From an uncultured Acidiferrobacteraceae bacterium (GTDB lineage: Bacteria; Pseudomonadota; Gammaproteobacteria; Acidiferrobacterales; SZUA-150), in the NCBI GenBank assembly GCA_913009895.1, contig CAJVXY010000004.1, positions 62,001 to 126,000 on the forward strand: DNA of 64,000 nucleotides, read 5' to 3'. Below are positions 30,584 through 39,910 of this stretch, piece after piece (the stretch's first letter is position 1; each line of letters opens with the position of its first letter). Position numbers and translations under genes: made by a program. Under the pieces are notes generated by a model. That model was not told the DNA's origin and searched no databases. It saw only the letters and a list, made by a program, of their open reading frames with translations.

Positions 30584-31135
30584 ATGTTAAAAAAATTTAT
30601 AACTTTATTAATTATTCTTGCAATTTTACTTGTAATTATTTTTTACATTACAAACGAATTTTATTACAAAAAAACAGTTATACCTGAAGCAACATTTAAA
30701 ATAATAAATGGAAAAGTGATTACCCTGGCAAGTCTCAGGGGCAAACCTGTTATGGTGGTTTTCTGGGCTACAACTTGCAAAATATGTATCGAAGAAATTC
30801 CTGACCTGGTTAAGCTCCACAAACTTTATGCCAAACAAGGGTTGGAAATAATCGCCGTGGCAATGCCCTATGATCACCCGGCGGCGGTTGTTAAACTGGC
30901 GAGGTCAATGAAACTTCCCTACAAAATAGCATTGGATGTAGACGGTGAAGTACATAATGCCTTTAATAACGTACAAGTTACACCAACTAATTTCTTGATC
31001 GCCAATGAAGGTCACATCATCAAGCGGACAGTGGGTAGAATAAAAATGGGCAGAATTAAACAGATAATTGAAAATGAGATAAAAAAACAACAGGTCGCAC
31101 CGGTGGAAGCCGGAATGACAAGACTAAAAGGATAA
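30584..31135 (+). CDS. TlpA-like thioredoxin family protein
   Basis: Single N-terminal TM; LRGKPVMVVFWATTCKICIEEIPDLVKLH (CXXC) and VQVTPTNFLI. Confidence 0.85.
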   Translation: MLKKFITLLIILAILLVIIFYITNEFYYKKTVIPEATFKIINGKVITLASLRGKPVMVVFWATTCKICIEEIPDLVKLHKLYAKQGLEIIAVAMPYDHPAAVVKLARSMKLPYKIALDVDGEVHNAFNNVQVTPTNFLIANEGHIIKRTVGRIKMGRIKQIIENEIKKQQVAPVEAGMTRLKG

Positions 31136-31139
31136 AAAT

Positions 31140-31565
31140 ATGCTCTGGATGCTTACAATAAAGTCTTTTCATCTTATTTTCATGGTCACCTGGTTTGCCG
31201 GTTTGTTCTATTTACCAAGACTGTTTGTTTACCACGCTATGTCCGATGACCGGATCAGTCTTGACCGTTTCAAGATCATGGAGCGAAAACTTTTTTATGG
31301 CATCATGGCGCCCGGCGCAATCCTGACGATCATATTTGGCGCCTGGTTATGGTTGGGTTATGGCCTCGGTGGTAACTGGCTCATGATAAAACTAATCCTG
31401 ATCCTTGTGCTGATTGTTTATCACATTTATCTTGGCAAACTCATGTATGATTTTAAACACGAAAAAAATAGCCACGGCCATGTTTTTTATCGCTGGCTCA
31501 ATGAATTTCCGGTTTTATTAATTATCCCGATTATACTAATAGCAATCATCAAGCCTTGGTCATAA
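31140..31565 (+). CDS. hemJ: Protoporphyrinogen oxidase HemJ family
   Basis: IKSFHLIFMVTWFAGLFYLPRLFVYHA; 4 TM; ends RWLNEFPVLLIIPIILIAIIKPW. Confidence 0.88.
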   Translation: MLWMLTIKSFHLIFMVTWFAGLFYLPRLFVYHAMSDDRISLDRFKIMERKLFYGIMAPGAILTIIFGAWLWLGYGLGGNWLMIKLILILVLIVYHIYLGKLMYDFKHEKNSHGHVFYRWLNEFPVLLIIPIILIAIIKPWS

Positions 31566-31650
31566 ATCATAAAAACCATTTTTAATCGATCCTGAGCTGG
31601 TTTTCTCATGGTACTGCGCTGCCTGCCCTGCTGAATATTCCGCCTCCCAG

Positions 31651-31714
31651 GTTTCAGCCCAAATACAATTAATTTAATACCCCGTTTCAGTCCCACTTTT
31701 CAGCCTGGTTTCAG
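31651..31714. promoter_or_regulatory. Direct repeats of (G)TTTCAG, candidate response-regulator binding region upstream of cytochrome cluster
   Basis: GTTTCAG at 31651, 31684 and 31708, TTTTCAG at 31697; last three spaced 13 and 11 bp. Confidence 0.45.
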
Positions 31715-31763
31715 TTTGTGCTGATACTGTCCCTTACGTGTCCAGATAAAGGGTAAAAACACC

Positions 31764-32357
31764 ATGAAAAATACAACGTCAATCAAGGTTTGGGACCCGG
31801 CGGTACGCATTTTCCACTGGACCCTGGTAGTTGCATTTACGGTCGCCTATATCAGTGGCGAGGACTTTATCACGCTGCACAGCTGGGCCGGTTACCTGAT
31901 CCTGGGCCTGTTAATGGCACGTCTTATCTGGGGCTTCATTGGTACCCAACATGCCCGCTTTAGTGACTTTGTCCGTGGGCCAAAAACCATCAAACAATTT
32001 CTAAAAGATACATTACGCTTCAAGGCGCAACGTTATCTTGGCCACAACCCTGCTGGTGGTGCCATGGTGATCTTGTTAATGGTGAGTCTGCTGATCACGA
32101 TATTCACCGGCCTGCTGGTACTGGGTGCCGAGGATAATGCGGGACCCCTCGCGGCCTGGTTCAGTGGCAACGAGAGCATCTGGGGCGAGATAACTGAAGA
32201 GGCGCATGAGTTTTTTGCCAACTTCACCGTGCTGCTGGTGTTGTTGCATATCGCCGGCGTCATTGTTGAGAGCCTGCTCCACAGAGAAAACCTGGTCACG
32301 GCCATGATCACTGGTTTTAAACCGAGCCGGCCAAAATCAATAAAAGGGAGTGAATAA
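31764..32357 (+). CDS. Cytochrome b561-type membrane protein
   Basis: IKVWDPAVRIFHWTLVVAFTVAYISG; conserved His in four TM helices. Confidence 0.9.
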   Translation: MKNTTSIKVWDPAVRIFHWTLVVAFTVAYISGEDFITLHSWAGYLILGLLMARLIWGFIGTQHARFSDFVRGPKTIKQFLKDTLRFKAQRYLGHNPAGGAMVILLMVSLLITIFTGLLVLGAEDNAGPLAAWFSGNESIWGEITEEAHEFFANFTVLLVLLHIAGVIVESLLHRENLVTAMITGFKPSRPKSIKGSE

Positions 32358-32764
32358 TGAAAACAACTTACCTGTTTATATTGTTATTTACCGGGCTAGC
32401 GACAGGCAATGTGGCAGCGGAAACCTCAACCATTAACGAGTTGTTGAACCTCTATAAACAACAGGGTGCGGCTACGCCCAATGCCCAGGCAGGACAGCGG
32501 TTATGGCACAAGACATTCACAGGCACGGTCCCGTTTACTGAACGCAGCTGCACTTCCTGTCATGGTGACGATTTGAAACGCGTCGGCAAACACGTCAAGA
32601 CAAACAAAATTATCAAACCCATGGCGCCTTCGGTTAACCCCGGGCGCTTGAGTAAAACAAGTAAAGTTGAAAAGTGGTTCAAGCGAAATTGTAAATGGAC
32701 GCTTGACCGGGAATGCACAGCTACTGAGAAGGCCAATATCCTGGTCTACCTCAAGCAACTATGA
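32357..32764 (+). CDS. DUF1924 / SHP-like monohaem cytochrome c
   Basis: Signal peptide; GQRLWHKTF...RSCTSCHGDDLKRVGKHVKTNKIIKPMAPSVNPGRLS. Confidence 0.85.
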   Translation: MKTTYLFILLFTGLATGNVAAETSTINELLNLYKQQGAATPNAQAGQRLWHKTFTGTVPFTERSCTSCHGDDLKRVGKHVKTNKIIKPMAPSVNPGRLSKTSKVEKWFKRNCKWTLDRECTATEKANILVYLKQL

Positions 32765-33339
32765 AACAAGAGAGGTCTGTCATGAGAAGCATACTTATTG
32801 TTATTGGTACCTTGCTGGTTTTGGCTGCGGTCGCCATGCCCCTGGTCTGGAGCGATGAAGACCGTGAAGCGTGGCTGGAATACGGTCGTGTTTCCACTGG
32901 TGTCGCCTTGCTTTCCAGCCCTGTCTACAAAGAAGAGTGCGGATCTTGCCACATGGCCTACCCACCCGGCCTGTTACCTACCGCAACCTGGCAAAAAATA
33001 ATGTCCGGTCTTGAAAATCATTTTGGCGACAATGCCGAACTGGACAACGAAACACAAACAAAGATCACGGAGTTTCTGGTATCAAATAGTGCCAACCAGT
33101 CAAACTATCGACGGTCACGTCGATTCGCGGCAGTTGATGACAAAAGTGAGGCCAGCATGCGTATTAGTGAAACACCCTACTTCATACATGAGCACGATGA
33201 GATTCCGTCACGACTGGTCACGGGAAACAGGGAAGTCACCAGTTTTAGTAACTGTAATGCCTGCCACCGCAAGGCCGAACAGGCCTCGTTCAGGGAAAGG
33301 GATATCCTGATTCCAGGCCACGGGAAATGGGACGACTGA
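32761..33339 (+). CDS. Dihaem cytochrome c
   Basis: CGSCHMAYPPGLLPTATWQKIMSGLENHFG and CNACHRKAEQASF haem motifs; N-terminal signal. Confidence 0.88.
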   Translation: MKQERSVMRSILIVIGTLLVLAAVAMPLVWSDEDREAWLEYGRVSTGVALLSSPVYKEECGSCHMAYPPGLLPTATWQKIMSGLENHFGDNAELDNETQTKITEFLVSNSANQSNYRRSRRFAAVDDKSEASMRISETPYFIHEHDEIPSRLVTGNREVTSFSNCNACHRKAEQASFRERDILIPGHGKWDD

Positions 33340-33386
33340 TGAGACGGTTGGTGGGACGATTGGATTCGTCCGGTTATACTGGTGAC

Positions 33387-33701
33387 ATGAAACAGTTAAC
33401 TAAATTCGTAGTTCGCATACTACTCATTATATTCTTGCTGGGTCAGGGCTTCGCTGCCCTGGCTGACGGGGACCAGGATGAGGCCAGGCGTTTACTCAAG
33501 TCTGGTGATATCCTGTCCCTGGAGCTGATTCTTGAAAAACTGCGAACGATCCACCCGGGCAAGATCCTCGAAGTGGAACTCGAAACAGAGTCGGGGAATA
33601 TAGTCTACGAAATAGAAACACTGGGTGACGATGGTATCGTTCGAGAATTAATCATCGATGCCAGGACCGGCGATCTCCTGGAAAACAAACAGGACCATTA
33701 A
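33387..33701 (+). CDS. PepSY domain-containing exported protein (track ORF begins at 33327; MKQLTKFVVRILL start preferred)
   Basis: Signal peptide; ILEKLRTIHPGKILEVELETESGNIVYEIETLGDDGIVRELIIDARTGDLLE. Confidence 0.85.
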   Translation: MKQLTKFVVRILLIIFLLGQGFAALADGDQDEARRLLKSGDILSLELILEKLRTIHPGKILEVELETESGNIVYEIETLGDDGIVRELIIDARTGDLLENKQDH

Positions 33702-33703
33702 AC

Positions 33704-34366
33704 ATGCGGCTACTTTTGGCTGAAGATGATGAGGAATTGATAGTTACCCTCAAAAAGGGATTAGCAGCAGCGGGTTATGCGGTTGATGTCGCCAACAATG
33801 GTGTCGAAGCCGAGTATCTTGGCAACGAAGGGATTTATGATGTCGTGGTACTTGACCTGGGGCTGCCCGAACGTAACGGTATTGACGTACTGCGCAACTG
33901 GCGTAGTAACGGCAACAAACTGCCAGTAGTCATACTCACCGCCCGCAACGCCTGGCACGAACGGGTCGAGGGTTTTAAGGCCGGTGCCGACGACTACCTG
34001 GGCAAGCCGTTTCACGTGGAAGAACTCCTGGCCCGGTTGACGGCCCTGTTACACCGAACCAGTCAGTTACCAGGCGGGCCCTTGAATGTAGGCGACTTGT
34101 TTTTGGACGAAGAACGCCAAACCCTGATAACTGCTGACGGCCAGGTTCACCAGCTGACGGGTACCGAGTTTCGCTTGTTACGTTACATGTTACTGAATCC
34201 AGGCAAGGTGTTATCAAAATCCCGGCTTACCGAACATATCTACGACCTGGACTCTGATAAAGACAGTAACGTCATCGAGGTCTACATCCGCCGTTTGCGG
34301 CAATTGCTGGGCAGTGATCGAATTGAGACACGGCGCGGCCAGGGTTACGTGTTCCGGGAGGGTTAA
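33704..34366 (+). CDS. OmpR-family response regulator
   Basis: MRLLLAEDDEEL, DVVVLDLGLPERNGIDVLR, winged-helix C-terminus. Confidence 0.94.
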   Translation: MRLLLAEDDEELIVTLKKGLAAAGYAVDVANNGVEAEYLGNEGIYDVVVLDLGLPERNGIDVLRNWRSNGNKLPVVILTARNAWHERVEGFKAGADDYLGKPFHVEELLARLTALLHRTSQLPGGPLNVGDLFLDEERQTLITADGQVHQLTGTEFRLLRYMLLNPGKVLSKSRLTEHIYDLDSDKDSNVIEVYIRRLRQLLGSDRIETRRGQGYVFREG

Positions 34367-35700
34367 TGCGTTCCTTGCAATCAAAACTGGGTAGCGGCCT
34401 GGTCCTGAGTTTAATCGCAGTCTTCAGCCTGTTGTGGTTGTTAACCAGTCTTAGCGTCCAGTACCTGGCCGAACAGTACATCGCCTCGCGGATGCGCCAT
34501 GATGCGGAAATGCTGTTGAGTACCTTGCGCCTGGACACCACCGACAACATGATACTGGACGAGTCGGCTATTAGTCCTGTCTATAAAAAACCGTTTTCAG
34601 GTCATTACTATTTAATTACATCTAAAAAACAGGTCATCAGTTCACGCTCGCTGTGGGACCAGCAATTAAAACCCGTGGAAATCGAAACCGGCGAAGTTTT
34701 CCAAAGTTACCAGGACGGCCCGGACAAACAAACACTGCTGGTACTTAATTTTGGATTTAACAAGCAGGGCCGTTCGTTAACAGTGACGGTGGCTGAGGAT
34801 CTCAACCCGGTTAAACAAGATATCAACCGGTTCCAGACCCGCTTTGCGATTGTCGCGATTGTTATGTTGTTACTGCTCGTGGCCTTGCAAGTCTTTATTT
34901 TGCGTCACAGTCTTAAGAGACTTGGAAACATTCGGGGCGAGTTACAGGCACTGCAACGGGGTGAAATCGATCAACTAAGTACTAGAGATGCGCCCACCGA
35001 ATTGCAGCCATTGGTCAGCGAGGTCAACCATTTGCTCGGCCTGATGACGCAACAACTGCGTCGTTCTCGTGACGCCCTCGGTGACCTGGCCCACGGGGTC
35101 AAAAAACCATTAACAATTTTACAACAGTTAGCCAACAAAAACGGCACGGATATAACAGCCGATGTGAAGGAAACACTGGCCAACCAAACCACGGAAATCA
35201 ATCGTATTACCGATCGTATCCTGAAACGCGCTCGCCTCGCCGGCCACCAGCACAGCGGCGTGCGTTTCTCCTTCTCAAAAGATCTGCCCGACCTGATCGG
35301 CACGCTTGGTTTAATGTACAAGGACAAAACCATCACGGCACAGGTCAACGTTGATGAACACATACACGCCCTGATCGATCGCGAAGATATGCTGGAGTTG
35401 TTGGGCAACCTGCTGGACAACGCCTATAAATGGGCCAAACAAACGGTCCGCATTAGCATCAAGCACAAGTCGGGCCTCAGCATTTGCATTGAAGATGACG
35501 GCCCCGGTGCTGACCCTGAAAAACTTCAACTACTGCACAAGCGCGGCGTACGCCTGGATGAAAGCAAACAGGGTCATGGTCTTGGTCTCGCCATCGCTGC
35601 CGACATGGTCAGGGAATACAAGGGCAGCCTGGTCCTGGGTAATTCGGAAGAACTTGGTGGCTTCAGGGTCGACATCACCTTGCCGATAGCTGGGGAGTAA
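34366..35700 (+). CDS. Sensor histidine kinase
   Basis: Two TM; DLAHGVKKPLTILQQ H-box; LLGNLLDNAYKWA N-box; IEDDGPGAD; overlaps regulator start. Confidence 0.92.
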   Translation: MRSLQSKLGSGLVLSLIAVFSLLWLLTSLSVQYLAEQYIASRMRHDAEMLLSTLRLDTTDNMILDESAISPVYKKPFSGHYYLITSKKQVISSRSLWDQQLKPVEIETGEVFQSYQDGPDKQTLLVLNFGFNKQGRSLTVTVAEDLNPVKQDINRFQTRFAIVAIVMLLLLVALQVFILRHSLKRLGNIRGELQALQRGEIDQLSTRDAPTELQPLVSEVNHLLGLMTQQLRRSRDALGDLAHGVKKPLTILQQLANKNGTDITADVKETLANQTTEINRITDRILKRARLAGHQHSGVRFSFSKDLPDLIGTLGLMYKDKTITAQVNVDEHIHALIDREDMLELLGNLLDNAYKWAKQTVRISIKHKSGLSICIEDDGPGADPEKLQLLHKRGVRLDESKQGHGLGLAIAADMVREYKGSLVLGNSEELGGFRVDITLPIAGE

Positions 35701-35710
35701 AAGTAATTTG

Positions 35711-35835
35711 CTTTAATACAAATCCACCGGATCAATATCAATCGACCACCTTACCTGTCGGTTTTTCGTGTTATCAATCTCAGCAATCCAGGGTATGAGA
35801 ATTTGATGCAGGGCTTTTTAGTTTTAAGGGGAGTT
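35711..35835 (-). pseudogene. Detached duplicate of the priA 3' end (C-terminal ~35 codons)
   Basis: Minus-strand KALHQILIPWIAEIDNTKNRQVRWSIDIDPVDLY-stop matches the priA C-terminus KALHQILKPWIAEIDEMKNRQVRWSIDIDPVDLY-stop at 37250; one-base deletion just upstream. Confidence 0.85.
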
Positions 35836-35968
35836 AATTCGCAACAAATGTGAATAATGAAATATCACTCTGTTGCAGATTTAGTGGGCGTGTTCGTATA
35901 TGGCCCTTTTGGTTTTTTGGTTAGACACCGACCTGCGTTTAATATCAGAATCCTACTTATCCTACAAT

Positions 35969-37108
35969 TTATTCAATTCGACGTATGGTTTGGTTGTTAC
36001 TATCAACTACATAAATTATAGAGCCATCAACAATTAACCCGTTTGGTGCGTTGAATCGAGCCGCCGCTCCGTTCGCATCCGTTGAGCCAATCATACCTGC
36101 GGTACCTACAAATGTAGTGACAACGCCTGTAACAATCACAACTTTGCGAATGGTATGGTTGCTTGTATCAGAAACGTAGAGATTAATGCCATCGTTTGTA
36201 ATGCCATTGGCCCATTTAAATCGCGCTGCTGCCCCAGTGCCATCAATGGAGCCCATTGTGCCTGGAGAGCCCGCGATGGTGGTAACTACACCCGTAGCGA
36301 TGATGATTTTGCGTATGGTGTGGTTATTGGTATCCGACACAAATAGATCGGTGCCATCGGTGGTAATACCTCTGGGACTAGAAAATTGAGCGGCCGCGCC
36401 GGTTCCATCAGTGGAACCTGTCATGACCGCTGTGCCAGCGAGGGTGGTGACTACACCCGTAGCGATGACGATCCTGCGTACGGTGGAGTTCACGGTATCC
36501 GACACATAAAGATTGGTACCGTCAGTAACAATACCGAAGGGGGAGTTAAATCGCGCAGCTGTACCGGTGCCATCAGTTGAACCTGTCATACCCGCTGTGC
36601 CAGCGAGGGTGGTGACTACACCCGTGGCGATGACAATCTGTCGTATAGTATGGTTAGCACTATCTGTCACATAGACATTTGTGCCATCAGTGGTGAGGCC
36701 GTAGGGATAGTTAAATCGCGCAGCTGCACCGGTGCCATCAGTTGAACCTGTCATGACCGCTGTGCCAGCGAGGGTGGTGACTACACCCGTAGCGATGACA
36801 ATCTGTCGTATAGTATTGTTAAAGCCATCCGCCACATAAAGATTAGTGCTATCTGTGGTGATGCCGTTCGGGTTGTTAAATCGCGCTGCCGTGCCAGTAG
36901 CATCCGTAGAACCTATCATGAGAGGTGTGCCTGCAAGGGTAGTAACAACAGCACTGTCCTGCGGTGGTGCCGGACCATCACTGCTGCTGCTACTACCGCA
37001 AGCAGATAAAAATAATACTAGATTAATTAATAATATTTTGAATAAAAAATGTTTAATTATCGCTGATGCTCGCAACTGTAGACTCCCTCCTAAACCGCTA
37101 TTGAACAA
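35969..37108 (-). CDS. Lipoprotein with six NHL-type beta-propeller repeats
   Basis: Lipobox LFLSACGSS; six 55-aa repeats VVTTLAGTAVMTGSTDGTGAAARFNYPYGLTTDGTNVYVTDSANHTIRQIVIATG. Confidence 0.88.
   Translation of the reverse strand: MFNSGLGGSLQLRASAIIKHFLFKILLINLVLFLSACGSSSSSDGPAPPQDSAVVTTLAGTPLMIGSTDATGTAARFNNPNGITTDSTNLYVADGFNNTIRQIVIATGVVTTLAGTAVMTGSTDGTGAAARFNYPYGLTTDGTNVYVTDSANHTIRQIVIATGVVTTLAGTAGMTGSTDGTGTAARFNSPFGIVTDGTNLYVSDTVNSTVRRIVIATGVVTTLAGTAVMTGSTDGTGAAAQFSSPRGITTDGTDLFVSDTNNHTIRKIIIATGVVTTIAGSPGTMGSIDGTGAAARFKWANGITNDGINLYVSDTSNHTIRKVVIVTGVVTTFVGTAGMIGSTDANGAAARFNAPNGLIVDGSIIYVVDSNNQTIRRIE
36000..36970. repeat. 165-bp tandem coding repeats (about six units)
   Basis: Recurring DNA blocks such as 'gaacctgtcatgaccgctgtgccagcgagggtggtgactacacccgtagcgatgacaatc' inside the NHL gene. 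Confidence 0.85.
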
Positions 37109-37249
37109 TTAAATGTGCAATAAAAGATTAGACGATCCCATCATGAAACCCAGATATGAAAACCATAGACTAATAATAGAAGAAAAACAAGAAAACTAAA
37201 CGATTAGGCGAAATCAACAAAAAAATCGGTATCTGGGTAGATGCTTTAA

Positions 37250-39496
37250 TCAATACAAATCCACCGGATCAATATCGATCGACCACCTTACCTGTCGGTT
37301 TTTCATTTCATCTATTTCTGCAATCCAGGGCTTCAGAATTTGATGCAAGGCCTTTTTGGTTTTCGCGCTTACCAGGAGTTGTGCCCGATAGCGACCGGCC
37401 CGTTTTTCCATAGGCGCGGGTACCACGTGATTAATTACCACATCACCTTTGTTAGTAGCAGATTCAATATACTTTAAACCCGCTGATCTAACTTGCGTCA
37501 AAAACTCCAACGCCTTTGACCTGCCCACGGACTCGGCCCGCAATAGTGCCAGGCAGGCATAGGGCGGAAACCCTGCTTGTTCGCGCAACAGCAACTCACA
37601 CTTGGCGAATTCCCTGTAGTCATGGTGTTTGAGGGCCGCGAAAACTGCGTGCTCGGGGTGATAAGTTTGCAACAAGACAATGCCTGCTTTTTTGCCGCGC
37701 CCGGCCCGGCCGGACACTTGCATGGTTTGTTGCATTAAATGTTCACTACTCCTGAAATCCAGGCTGTATAAAGCCTGGTCTACGTTAACAATCACTACCA
37801 GGGTGACATTGGGGAAATCATGGCCCTTGGCCAGCATTTGGGTACCAACAATAATATCTACTTCGTTGTTGAGTATTTTTTTATAAAATTTTTCAAAACT
37901 ACCCTTGCGCCGGGTACTGTCCCGGTCCAGGCGTTTGATACGCACCTCACTGCCAAGTTGTTTTTGAATCTCTTCTTGCAAACGTTCTGTACCCTCACCC
38001 AGGGGATGCAATTCCTTGCTACTGCACTGGGGGCAAACATCAGGCAGTCTTTGCTCCGTCGCACAATGGTGACAACGCAAGCGGGCGCTGTTTTTATGGA
38101 ATACCAACTGGGCATCACAACGCTGGCAAGGCGCCAGCCAGCCACACTCGTGGCACATGTAAACTGGCGAATAACCACGGCGATTTAAAAAAACAATCAC
38201 CTGCTCACCTTTTTTTACCACCTGATCCATGGCCAACACCATTTGTGGTGACAAGCCACTATGTTGTCCGGTTAGCTTCAGATCCAGCACTTCAATCCCG
38301 GGTAATACGGCCTCACCAGTCCTGGCCGACAAAGATAATAACTTGTAGTGATTCTGATAAACGTGGAACAGGCTTTCCAGGGAAGGGGTTGCCGAGCCCA
38401 TCACAATAGGCACGTCCGCATCCCGGGCCCGGACAATGGCCAGGTCCCGGGCATGGTAACGAAAGCCTTCATGCTGTTTAAACGAGGCATCGTGTTCTTC
38501 GTCAATAATAATCAAACCCAGGGTTGCCATGGGCACAAAAATGGATGAGCGCGTGCCCAGCACCACCTGGTATTGATACTGACTGTCGCTATCTTTTGCA
38601 CCTAACCAGACATTGAGTCGTTCCCGATCATTCAATCCCGAATGGAATAAGCCTATGGTCGCCCGCAGCCTTGACCGAAATCGATCGATTAATTGTGGCG
38701 TCAGGCCAATCTCCGGTACCAGCACCAGCACCTGTTGTCCGCTATCGACGACGTTTTGGATGAGCCTTAGGTAAACCTCGGTTTTGCCACTGCCGGTGAT
38801 GCCGTGGAGTAAATGCCTGGAAAAACCCTGACCGGCGCTTTCAACTTCCTTGATCGCATTTTCCTGTTCGGCATTTAATGCGGGGCCCGCAATAACTTCC
38901 TGTGACTCAATCAGCGCTGGTTTACGCTCACGTTTTTCAACCAGGCCTTTGCTGATAAGTCCCTTTATAGCCACCTGCCAGTTCGGATTAAATTCCTGGA
39001 GCTGCTCCCGGGTCAAAACCTGCCCGGAAACTTGCCTTAATTGCAGAAAACAGTCTTTTTGTTTGGGTGCCCGGGCCAATGAAGCGACATCTACTTCTAA
39101 ACCGAGTGAAGTAAGCGACCACTCACTCACACCTGCGACCTCAGCGGCTTGGCCCTGCCTTAACAGGGTCGGTAATGCCGCATCAATGGCTTCCCCTAAT
39201 GGATGGTGATAGTAATTGGCCGCCCATTGCAGGAACTTTAACTGGGCCGGTTCAATGAGGGGCCCTTGGTCGAGCACCTGGATAATGGTTTTCAGCTTTT
39301 CCCGGGCAAGGGTGGAGTGATTTTTAACCGCAACCACTAATCCCACCAGTTTACGATTGCCAAATGGCACCCGCACCCGGCAACCTGGGACAGGTTGTTG
39401 TCCATTGGCTGGTTTAAGATAATCAAACACCTTGCGCAGGGGCACGGGCAAGGCCACCTGGATAATATATTCTGATTTTTTATCTAACTCAGGCAT
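37250..39496 (-). CDS. priA: Primosomal protein N' (replication restart helicase)
   Basis: LLHGITGSGKTEVYL, DEEHDASFKQ, CHECGWLAPCQRC / CHHCATEQRLPDVCPQC zinc motifs, VSGRAGRG. Confidence 0.96.
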   Translation of the reverse strand: MPELDKKSEYIIQVALPVPLRKVFDYLKPANGQQPVPGCRVRVPFGNRKLVGLVVAVKNHSTLAREKLKTIIQVLDQGPLIEPAQLKFLQWAANYYHHPLGEAIDAALPTLLRQGQAAEVAGVSEWSLTSLGLEVDVASLARAPKQKDCFLQLRQVSGQVLTREQLQEFNPNWQVAIKGLISKGLVEKRERKPALIESQEVIAGPALNAEQENAIKEVESAGQGFSRHLLHGITGSGKTEVYLRLIQNVVDSGQQVLVLVPEIGLTPQLIDRFRSRLRATIGLFHSGLNDRERLNVWLGAKDSDSQYQYQVVLGTRSSIFVPMATLGLIIIDEEHDASFKQHEGFRYHARDLAIVRARDADVPIVMGSATPSLESLFHVYQNHYKLLSLSARTGEAVLPGIEVLDLKLTGQHSGLSPQMVLAMDQVVKKGEQVIVFLNRRGYSPVYMCHECGWLAPCQRCDAQLVFHKNSARLRCHHCATEQRLPDVCPQCSSKELHPLGEGTERLQEEIQKQLGSEVRIKRLDRDSTRRKGSFEKFYKKILNNEVDIIVGTQMLAKGHDFPNVTLVVIVNVDQALYSLDFRSSEHLMQQTMQVSGRAGRGKKAGIVLLQTYHPEHAVFAALKHHDYREFAKCELLLREQAGFPPYACLALLRAESVGRSKALEFLTQVRSAGLKYIESATNKGDVVINHVVPAPMEKRAGRYRAQLLVSAKTKKALHQILKPWIAEIDEMKNRQVRWSIDIDPVDLY

Positions 39497-39622
39497 CGCA
39501 GGACTTTAACACAGCACTTTTTTTCATCACTTTTTAAATCAAACTGTGGAACATAACCGTTCCACGCTACGCCGAAAAATATGAAAACGCGATAAGTCGT
39601 TGTTAAAAAATACTATTAAATC

Positions 39623-39657
39623 TTACTCACAGTGGCTGTGGATAACTGTGTGAGTAA
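39623..39657. promoter_or_regulatory. Hairpin (TTACTCACA / TGTGAGTAA) with a consensus DnaA box TGTGGATAA (39637-39645) in its loop
   Basis: Direct reading; reverse complement TTATCCACA equals the DnaA-box consensus. Confidence 0.4.
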
Positions 39658-39910
39658 ATCCTCTCCGACGGTAAAAAATGGGCTTAAAGTGCTGGCTTTT
39701 ATTACATTGCCAAAATAATGGGCGGGTCATATTACTTTTTAAATTCAATCAGTTAACTGGTTTTTATAGTACCAACCTAAATTAGTAACAAAATTTCCTG
39801 AGGAAAAATGTCTTAATTCTAAAACTGTGCATAAATGCCTGATCAGCATATTTGAATACCCGTGTAAAGAAATAATCGAGATTAAATAAATAATTTTAAA
39901 ACCGGCATTT

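Noticed and set aside
36000-36970. Regular repeats considered as a CRISPR array
   Set aside because: 165-bp period, repeats are coding and in frame (NHL propeller); no short repeat/spacer structure or cas genes.
39546-39565. GTGGAAC-ATAACC-GTTCCAC hairpin upstream of priA
   Set aside because: 7-bp stem only, no T tract; could be chance or a decayed repeat; not supported as a feature.
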